Under the pieces are notes generated by a model that was given only the letters and a program-made list of their open reading frames with translations, searched no databases and was not told where the DNA came from. The position numbers and the translations under genes were made by a program. A DNA stretch of 37,494 nt, from the NCBI GenBank assembly GCA_009781115.1, contig WQYT01000009.1, positions 1 through 37,494 on the forward strand, in the 5' to 3' direction. Position 1 is the first letter of the stretch. Each line of letters opens with the position of its first letter. This document shows positions 31,711-37,494 of the stretch, in pieces. Source of the stretch: Coriobacteriia bacterium (GTDB taxonomy: Bacteria; Actinomycetota; Coriobacteriia; WRKU01; WQUG01).

Positions 31711-32964
31711 ATGCAAGAGTTGTTAGAACAGATCACGGAGCGTCACACAGAGAAACAGATCGTCTCTCTGTGCAAAAAGTGCTTGAAGAAATTATCGTTT
31801 AAGAGCGGTGCGGATGTAAGCAATCTCACCGATCTGGTATTTTGGTTGTTCATCTTTGGTGACAATGAAGCAGTATTTCAGTTAGCTGGGTTGACCCATG
31901 GAATGCCTTTTGACCACAACTTCAGCGTATGGGATAGTCTGCATATTATCTGGGCGTTGGAGGTATATCTCCTGCGAAAAAGTGGCGACGTGAAAGGTGC
32001 TGACGTACGTCGCTGTGCGATCCTGGCTAATCTGCGCCTGACAATGGAAGACGAGACGCAGGAAGAGCATGATCGCCGCGAAGCTAAGCAGTATAAACGC
32101 ATCGATTATAAAGAATGGACCTATCAGCTTAAGATCGAGGGCGCGGTCGCATCTGGAAACAAGGCAAGCGCAAATGCGTGGCGACTTTCTGCATTGGAAC
32201 GCATGATCGGTTGGGGCGAAACGGGCCTCTATCCAGACTTCGTAGCGCATGATGAACAGCGGGAGCAAGAGATCGTGCAGTATGCCAACATTCTTGCTGG
32301 TCGAGAAGAGTCACCAGTGCTCGAGCCAGATAACACACGGGTTGTAACGAAGCGGCTACCAAAGAAGTTCCGTGATGCCTGTGATCTGGTCATCACTGAT
32401 CGTGAATCAGGCGTAGCGGCATTATCGGCGCCTGCATTTGAGTCGTTCGCTCATCAACGAGATGCAGTGTTCGCAGAGCTTGCTTACTTCGATGGTGACC
32501 TTGGAAAGGCGTTAGAGCTGGATAAAACTCTTTGTCCCTATTGGGGTGAATGGCATTATTCCAACATCCGCACAGAGCACTGCGCTGCCATGACATTTGC
32601 GGCCTTTCGCTTGGGTAAAGAGGCTGGGTTGATCGAGTTCTTCAAGGAACAGATTGCTTTTGAGCAATCTCGGACGCAGGTCAGCCAAGTGGTCATCCGG
32701 GGGTATGAGATCCAGATCGAGCGACTCACCACGGGCTATAAGGAACTCGTTGCCATGCCGCGTCAAGGCAGCCTTCTTAGCATGCGCATCAAAGACCGCT
32801 CATTAGAGGGGTTAAAGGCTTATTCTGCAAGTGGCCTGTGGCGACCGGCTTCAAGGACGCAGGTACGTCCCATGGAGCTATTCAGTGACGTGTGGCTGTA
32901 TCCAGCTTTAAATGATCGTGCGTTGCAAGAGATCGCTTCAGCGATTGTCTGGGTCTGGAAGTAG
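31711..32964 (+). CDS. uncharacterised protein, 417 aa
   Basis: Cytoplasmic-looking helical protein with no signal peptide or membrane segment. ATG 31711 is preferred over 31681, since AAGGGA precedes it and the protein-like sequence (MQELLEQITERHTEKQIVSL) begins there. The segments LVFWLFIFGDNEAVFQLAGLTHGMPFDHNFSVWDSLHIIWALEVYLLRKSGD and the later LAYFDGDLGKALELDKTLCPYWGEWHYSNIRTEHCAAMTFAAFRLGKE look like TPR-like repeats. I do not recognise a function; similar unnamed proteins occur in Clostridia and actinobacteria, sometimes in contact-dependent immunity loci, but that link is only a guess. Confidence 0.6.
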   Translation: MQELLEQITERHTEKQIVSLCKKCLKKLSFKSGADVSNLTDLVFWLFIFGDNEAVFQLAGLTHGMPFDHNFSVWDSLHIIWALEVYLLRKSGDVKGADVRRCAILANLRLTMEDETQEEHDRREAKQYKRIDYKEWTYQLKIEGAVASGNKASANAWRLSALERMIGWGETGLYPDFVAHDEQREQEIVQYANILAGREESPVLEPDNTRVVTKRLPKKFRDACDLVITDRESGVAALSAPAFESFAHQRDAVFAELAYFDGDLGKALELDKTLCPYWGEWHYSNIRTEHCAAMTFAAFRLGKEAGLIEFFKEQIAFEQSRTQVSQVVIRGYEIQIERLTTGYKELVAMPRQGSLLSMRIKDRSLEGLKAYSASGLWRPASRTQVRPMELFSDVWLYPALNDRALQEIASAIVWVWK

Positions 32965-33116
32965 CAGGCCATAAGAACGGCGACATAGGTACTAGCTCTT
33001 TAATACATTGTTATCCAAAGCCGTGATTGCCCTTCAACGGATGTCTGTCCAAGCCTGCCATCGTTCCTGATGTGTAACTGGTTTCAGGTACAATGAATCC
33101 GGCGAGAGAATGAGGC

Positions 33117-34178
33117 ATGAAGAAAAGCTTACTGATACAGATACTGATATATATGATCATGCAGGTGATCATCTCTGTGCTCCTTGTGCAGTCGATAAAC
33201 GTCATCACAGCTGCGATCATAGCGCCTCTTCTGAGCGTTTTATCTGGAGTGCTGCTTGTCTTGATGTGTCTGGAGATCACCGGGCGTCTCGGCACATTTC
33301 TTCGGATCATTTTTATAGCATTCGGGTGGTTGGTAACAGTTTTCTTGTCTCCGGCTGTTTCGCGAGGCGGTTTACCGACCATCATGGAGACGGGGAGACA
33401 GGGTTTTCCAGGCTTGCTTCTGCTCGTGGTTTTCTTGCAGATAGCTACTTTTGCTGCATTTATGACAACGTATTCTCTGAGTCTTCTCTGGGGTAACGCG
33501 CTTCGTCCGTTGATCAATGAAGATGAGTCACGAGAGAAACGTAAACGTGAGGCTGCCAAAAGCGCGGAGACAGGTGATAAACTCCGCAAGGTAGTGCTTG
33601 TCGGATTGCCCGGCAGACTGATTCTGATAGTGATCTTGATAGGGGCTATTATGCTCGCGGGCGTATATCTTTACGAGCATGTTCCCTTCATAGGACATGT
33701 CGTTTCGGGGCCAACGCGGCTCATGCTCTTATTAATATTGCTGATCTTCATCCCATTGCGCAATAAGTTCTACACGGTCTGCAATTTGAGTTTGGCGGAT
33801 GGGTGGCTGCATTTGAGTAGTCGAAAAGGGACGATCATAGATCTGCCTTGGGAGGGCATTGAGTGCTGCACCATTTTGCGGATCCGACCAAAGGGCTTCG
33901 GTTATATCCTGCGCATACAGAGCGAGCAAGATAAGAGATCATTTTTGCTTATGTCCTCTTCATTTGATTCTTCGGGTGAAGTTGTAGAAGGTTACAAGGG
34001 CTTTACTCTTGCTAAATTAGAAAAGGACATGATCGATATCAAACAGGGCCTAAAAAAGGCTGGTGTCAAAAGTGACCCTTCTCCTCTTGACACCTTACTA
34101 AGCAACCTCCCAATAGTCATCTACGTTGTGCTGATCCTTGCAATAGTCATCACCATGATGTTGATTTTTCTCAGATAA
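33117..34178 (+). CDS. uncharacterised membrane protein, 353 aa
   Basis: Hydrophobic helices at about residues 5-28, 30-52, 60-82, 95-120, 168-190, 200-215 and 330-350; a charged cytoplasmic segment (INEDESREKRKREAAKSAETGDKLRK) separates the first four from the rest, and a soluble stretch (about 220-325) with SLADGWLHLSSRKGTIIDLPWEGIE resembles a PH-like or PepSY-like beta domain of bacterial membrane proteins. Not recognised further. AT-rich. A TACAAT (33089-33094) may be its -10 box, 23 bases before the ATG. It opens a same-strand run with the lipoprotein and two related membrane proteins that follow. Confidence 0.6.
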   Translation: MKKSLLIQILIYMIMQVIISVLLVQSINVITAAIIAPLLSVLSGVLLVLMCLEITGRLGTFLRIIFIAFGWLVTVFLSPAVSRGGLPTIMETGRQGFPGLLLLVVFLQIATFAAFMTTYSLSLLWGNALRPLINEDESREKRKREAAKSAETGDKLRKVVLVGLPGRLILIVILIGAIMLAGVYLYEHVPFIGHVVSGPTRLMLLLILLIFIPLRNKFYTVCNLSLADGWLHLSSRKGTIIDLPWEGIECCTILRIRPKGFGYILRIQSEQDKRSFLLMSSSFDSSGEVVEGYKGFTLAKLEKDMIDIKQGLKKAGVKSDPSPLDTLLSNLPIVIYVVLILAIVITMMLIFLR

Positions 34179-34284
34179 CTACCTGCTGGAGTCTAAGCTT
34201 GAGCAACAACCCTCCAATAGCTTCAGCAGATAGAGTGTTGCTACGTTACGGGCCGCTTCACGTCCAGGAAGAAAGGTACACGGC

Positions 34285-34707
34285 ATGAAAAAAGCAAAGC
34301 ATTTTCTGATACTTCTTTTAGCGCTGGTGGTGCTTGTGTCATCGAGTGCATGCTCTCGACCGGTAAAACTGGACTCTACAGCATGGGATTCATGGGACGC
34401 GGGAGGCTATGATGATAATCGATATCCTATGATGCTTTGGATGTTTGAAACAAATTGGTTTGAGGGCAAGACCAAAGCCGATATTGTGAAATACCTTCCT
34501 AGTCACGGTGTGCCAGTAATCAAAGATAACTCTGTATCGTATGGGATCACCTTCACGAAGGCAGAATTGTTCGACATCGATTTTATTCAAAAGGAGCTTA
34601 GCGTCCTCGTGATTACATTCAAGGACGATAAAGTTGTCAGGGCAGTATACGAAAAGAGGAAGAACACCGACTCGGACTATGTGATAAAAAAGGAATGGAG
34701 AGAATGA
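34285..34707 (+). CDS. putative lipoprotein, 140 aa
   Basis: The N-terminus MKKAKHFLILLLALVVLVSSSAC is a signal sequence with a lipobox-like SSAC and Cys23 as probable lipidation site (position -3 is Ser rather than the usual Leu). The mature part (MFETNWFEGKTKADIVKYLP, then GITFTKAELFDIDFIQKELSVLVITFKDDKVVRAVYEKRK) resembles the SmpA/BamE-like fold in which a short helix is followed by beta strands with a V-x-F-x-D-x-K-V end. Function not known. AAGAAAGG precedes the ATG. Confidence 0.65.
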   Translation: MKKAKHFLILLLALVVLVSSSACSRPVKLDSTAWDSWDAGGYDDNRYPMMLWMFETNWFEGKTKADIVKYLPSHGVPVIKDNSVSYGITFTKAELFDIDFIQKELSVLVITFKDDKVVRAVYEKRKNTDSDYVIKKEWRE

Positions 34708-34759
34708 TTTTTTGATCGTTCCCGTTTCTGCTCACGAACATGAGTGATCGGATTAAGAA

Positions 34760-35745
34760 TTGAGTGAAGATCAAGTGAAAACACCAAGCGACGAAAAGAT
34801 AAAGCTGGATAGCATTACTGTTCGCTATGGTGAAACTACGCTGAGAGAATTGCTGAGGGCGGGGTACTCAGTTGCTCCGAAACCTGCGGAGTATTCCGCA
34901 GAAACGCAGACGACGCTGGTGGCCTTTTTCAGTGCTGGTAAGCCGATGGGGATGCTGCGTTTTATGATGTGCCAGAACCGGTCGTGTCAAGTGACTTGAA
35001 GTTTCATCCCATCAACTTGGTCCTTCTGGAGAAGGAACCACTCGTTGAGAATAACGCGATCGTGCGTTTTTTCGGAGAACTTGGCTTTTCGCTGAGAAAC
35101 GGAGATCTTCTTCTGATGGGAGGGTTCTATTTTCTTTGTTGGCTGGTGGTTCTGTTTTTCAACGTATTCGCTGGACATTGGGGGAGCAAGTGGGGGATTG
35201 CGAAGATCCCTGCCGTGTTCACCTATATTCTGCTTGCGTTCCCGTTTGCTCTTTTCGCAGTTGCGTTAGTGGTCTATGGCATGAAGCGCTTTTTTGGGTT
35301 TCTACATCACAAGCTGCCTTTTCCCGTATTCTTACTGCTCTGTATCGCTCTCTGGCTTATGTGGACCTATGGGAACTTTCTCCTTTTTAAGTGCCTTGAA
35401 ACTGCTGCGATCGGGAATATCCAGGCTTCGGTTATCCCGCTAGTACTCGTCTTAGCAGTTGCCGCTTTTGTCGGGGGCCAGGTGGGCTATTGGTACATCT
35501 TGCGCTGGGAGTCACCTATCCCGAGGTCGGTGCTTGTCCCTTTCTCCTTGATCCATGGCCTACTTTTTCTACTGATTTTTGTTAATATGTATGTCTCTCA
35601 GAAACAAGGTATTTCTCTGGCAAACTTTTTTTCAAGTGCGGGAGGCAAAAGATCAATGCTCCTTGTGTTGGGGTATGCGCAGCTTGTGGTTTATTCGATG
35701 GTAACGTTCGCTACAATGTCTATAAGCTGGGTAAGGCGGCTCTAG
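34760..35745 (+). pseudogene. membrane protein gene split by a frameshift near 34960
   Basis: A first frame (TTG 34760, or GTG 34775) codes KLDSITVRYGETTLRELLRAGYS and GKPMGMLRF, then ends at 34999. A second frame (from 34969) continues PEPVVSSDLKFHPINLV and has five or six membrane helices to 35745. One extra T in the run at 34960-34963 would join them as GMLRFYDVPEPVVSSDLKFHP, which lines up with HLGFYGIKEQLSLEQLSAIP of the next gene. So this is one gene, a paralog of 35804-36442, broken by one base. The second part alone may still be translated. Slippage, decay or assembly error are all possible. Confidence 0.75.
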
Positions 35746-35803
35746 CAGGTTGCGGCAAACCGCCGTGTGTATAAAGCCAGGGATGACTGAGATGTGAAAG
35801 CGG

Positions 35804-36442
35804 GTGATGATGTTGGGAGCATCTACTGATGAAATGATCACACTGAATGGCCTGAACATCTATTATGGGAAAACTACGGTACAGGAGCTTCTGAATAATG
35901 GCTATACCATAGCTGACCTCGAACAGGTCATAGAGGAGCCGGCGCAAGCAACCTGTGACCTGGTCAGGGATGGCGAGGTGGTAGCGCATCTTGGATTTTA
36001 TGGGATAAAAGAGCAGTTATCTCTTGAGCAACTATCTGCCATTCCTATTGATATCGCGCTGCCTGTGAGAGGGCATGGTGCGCGTAAAAACGAAAACAAA
36101 ACAGGAGCTCAGATACTGTTTTGGAGAATCAAGTGGACTTGCATCATTCATCTTGTTATGGCAATGCTCTGCTTAGGTATTTTGTCTATACCGGGGATTG
36201 AGTCTTTGTCATCAATTGTAATCGGCCGAATTCCTGGCAAAGGGGTATTCACAATTGGCGTCGGCCTGATTGCTCTTTTCACCGTTGTGTCAGTAGTATC
36301 TCCGGTCATTTTGTGGGGTAGCGACTTGGTCGGCGAAAAAGGCGCCGTTTTGAAGAAAATCCTACTTGTTTTCGCAGTACTAGTGAATGTATGTTTTACC
36401 TTCGCATACGTGTATTTAATCGGATCTTTGGCAATTCATTAA
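35804..36442 (+). CDS. membrane protein with N-terminal soluble domain, paralog of the preceding gene
   Basis: About 210 residues; the start could be any of several clustered ATGs (35804-35834) and MITLNGLNIYYGKTTVQELL at 35834 is an attractive choice from comparison with the paralog. The soluble domain (ITLNGLNIYYGKTTVQELLNNGYTIADLE, ending in HLGFYGIKEQLSLEQLSAIPIDIAL) is followed by three membrane helices (about 110-130, 145-165, 185-208). The pattern G-x-TT-x-x-ELL-x-x-GY recurs in many small lipoproteins and membrane proteins of Gram-positive anaerobes, with no known function. AT-rich. Confidence 0.6.
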   Translation: MMMLGASTDEMITLNGLNIYYGKTTVQELLNNGYTIADLEQVIEEPAQATCDLVRDGEVVAHLGFYGIKEQLSLEQLSAIPIDIALPVRGHGARKNENKTGAQILFWRIKWTCIIHLVMAMLCLGILSIPGIESLSSIVIGRIPGKGVFTIGVGLIALFTVVSVVSPVILWGSDLVGEKGAVLKKILLVFAVLVNVCFTFAYVYLIGSLAIH

Positions 36443-36448
36443 ACATGG

Positions 36449-36500
36449 CGGGACACAGGGGGGAGGAACACAGGGGGACGGGTACATTGCATTGTGCAGA
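36449..36500. repeat. partial copy of the GGGGACGG palindrome family
   Basis: GGGACACAGG (36451-36460) and ACACAGGGGGACGGG are related to the arm of the 92-bp hairpin in recO (GACAGGGGGACGGTTCTC). The pairing partner is missing or changed. It lies at the edge where homology of the next gene starts, suggesting it marks a deletion or insertion joint. Confidence 0.5.
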
Positions 36501-36549
36501 TTGCGTAAAAAGGGAGCACCACCTGACTTTGCTCTGAAGGCGCTTATCG

Positions 36550-36975
36550 ATGTCTCGCTCAGGAAGCACGGCCCTGCGCAATCCAAAGGTTGCTAAGGCG
36601 TTCGAGGAGATGGATCTGTTTGAGAGCTGGGGCACCGGGCTGCGCCGCATTCGTGAGAGCTGTGCTGCTCTCGATCTTCCCGCACCGGAGTTTCTTGAGA
36701 TTGGTGACATGTTCCGGGTCAACCTGTTCAGGGCAACTTTAGGGTCAACTGACCCCAAAACTGACCTCAAAAAAGCTTCAGAGAAGCAAACTGACATTCA
36801 AGGCGAAATCCTTAATCTGCTTGAAGATAATCCATACTTGACCAGGAATGAATTAGCTGCTCAGCTTTCTTTGTCGCGCACAACTATTGGGACTTATATC
36901 GGTAAGCTTCGGCAGAAGGGATTATTGGAATATGTTGGAAGCGCCAGAACGGGACATTGGGTTGTAAAAGGCTAA
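36550..36975 (+). pseudogene. C-terminal remnant of an AlbA/Schlafen-type ATP-binding regulator
   Basis: The frame gives 141 residues matching only the end of the RecG-like/AlbA_2 family proteins: LRNPKVAKAFEEMDLFESWGTGLRRIRE, PEFLEIGDMFRVNLFR, then a winged helix (LLEDNPYLTRNELAAQLSLSRTTIGTYIGKLRQKGLLEY). The AlbA and most of the HATPase part are absent. Just upstream in another frame, ALKALIDVSLRKHGP looks like the preceding piece of the same family, so a frameshift as well as truncation is likely. The winged helix could still bind DNA if expressed. Confidence 0.7.
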
Positions 36976-37011
36976 TTGAAAGACGTCGGCAGACGATGCG
37001 CCTACGGTACT

Positions 37012-37071
37012 GGGCAACAAGCTCGGGCTCATGTGTAGCGCGTGGGGACCCGGTGCGCCTCTGTCCGGGGT
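37012..37071. repeat. left part of repeat family II, copy C
   Basis: GGGCAACAAGCTCGGGCT is shared with the left end of the copy at 37181, followed by GTAGCGCGTGGGGACCC and a different, shorter middle ending CCGGGGTGGCAA. It runs directly into the three-hairpin repeat. Confidence 0.65.
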
Positions 37072-37171
37072 GGCAATAAGGTACAGAAAACAGAACGCCT
37101 GCCGGCGCCCTGTTTTAAAGAAAATCGCGCCGCTGGCGCTCGTGACAAACGCCTCGGAGGGCGTTTGTCAC
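37072..37171. repeat. three-hairpin repeat family III, copy 2
   Basis: AAACAG/CTGTTT with inner GCC/GGC (about 37088-37115), GCGCC-GCT-GGCGC (37127-37139) and GTGACAAACGCC/GGCGTTTGTCAC (37142-37153 and 37160-37171, perfect 12-bp stem). Same order and similar spacing as 31294-31390. The open frame that could be drawn across this repeat is not a gene. Confidence 0.8.
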
Positions 37172-37180
37172 CCTGGTACT

Positions 37181-37304
37181 GGGCAACAAGCTCGGGCTTA
37201 TGCGTAGCGCGTGCCGACCCAGTGCGGAGCGCCCGGAAAACGAGCCAGTGGCTCGTTTTCAGCGGAGCAGAGCGCTAGCCCCGCGCTCTTTCCGGGCTGT
37301 TGGA
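37181..37304. repeat. long palindromic repeat family II, copy B
   Basis: Near-identical over the middle 75 bases to 18052-18140. Central hairpin GAAAACGAGCC/GGCTCGTTTTC with loop AGT is perfect here. AGCTCGGGCT at the left and CCGGGCTGTTGG at the right form the outer stem. Confidence 0.8.
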
Positions 37305-37473
37305 GAGTTCTTTTCTTGCCGTTAAGGTGCAATTCACTACTTTTTAGGTAAAAGCGTATTCTTGCAACCATGCTCATAGATATCTTAGATTGCAGTTTTG
37401 CCTTGCGCTTATCTTATAGAGCTATGACATAAAGAATAGCGCAGACATTAAGTATCAGATAAGGGGGAGGGAG
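37305..37473. other. AT-rich upstream region of a gene entering at the window edge
   Basis: No gene. AAGGGGGAGG at 37461-37470 is a strong ribosome-binding site just before a GTG at 37474, whose frame (VKHISTP) runs out of the window. Promoter boxes are not clear; TATGAC at 37424-37429 is a weak candidate. Confidence 0.35.
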
Positions 37474-37494
37474 GTGAAACATATATCTACGCCA

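Noticed and set aside
37042-37278. A 78-residue open frame near the right end
   Set aside because: It runs through three palindromic repeats; the translation is Arg/Ala-rich and changes with the repeats, without a ribosome-binding site.

Overview
The window looks like a chromosomal segment of a high-GC actinobacterium, most likely of the class Coriobacteriia (inference). The reasons are GC-rich core genes with actinobacterial-style proteins, a two-subunit glycyl-tRNA synthetase (glyQ, glyS), a pyruvate phosphate dikinase (ppdK) with its regulatory kinase, and the order dgt-dnaG-rpoD. No rRNA, tRNA, CRISPR array or complete insertion sequence could be supported.

Layout. (1) 1-2.3 kb: the tail of a DIP1984-like gene, a structured intergenic stretch, two poorly known genes and an AlkD-like DNA-repair gene. 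(2) 2.4-10.6 kb: a compact, largely overlapping run dnaJ, mtaB, degV, phoH, ybeY, dgkA-like, era, recO, followed by an AT-rich DUF6882-like gene. (3) 10.7-13.8 kb: an accessory patch with a Phd/ParE-type module, a DUF4143 ATPase and a RelB/RelE module beside a duplicated gene start. (4) 14.0-18.0 kb: glyQ, glyS and the PPDK regulatory protein. (5) 18.0-23.7 kb: an accessory island with a nucleotidyltransferase/HEPN pair, VapBC, a Phd/PIN pair, a RelB/YoeB pair with a frameshifted toxin, a broken second vapB, an intact DUF4143 ATPase and a decayed copy of that ATPase. This island separates the PPDK regulator from ppdK. (6) 23.9-31.2 kb: ppdK, dgt, dnaG, rpoD. (7) 31.2-37.5 kb: repeat-rich spacers and AT-rich genes for unknown membrane or lipid-anchored proteins, one frameshifted, then a 5'-truncated regulator and more repeats.

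The most striking signal is a set of palindromic repeat families scattered through the window. Two have entered coding genes in frame. A 92-bp near-perfect hairpin plus a 31-bp palindrome sit inside the zinc loop of recO. A 111-bp (37-codon) repeat sits in the interdomain linker of mtaB and has an intergenic relative after rpoD; the stem of that repeat shows compensatory base changes between the copies. Another palindrome supplies the phoH stop codon. Further families (a three-hairpin module and a ~120-bp long palindrome) each occur at least twice. This resembles protein-coding palindromic elements described in Rickettsia, but here in an actinobacterial setting.

A second theme is toxin-antitoxin decay. 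A vapB-ATPase segment is duplicated, and the two copies have lost opposite parts. One YoeB toxin is out of frame by a single base in an A-run. One VapC has Asn where the family has a catalytic Asp. Most antitoxin genes have a clear palindrome at the promoter.
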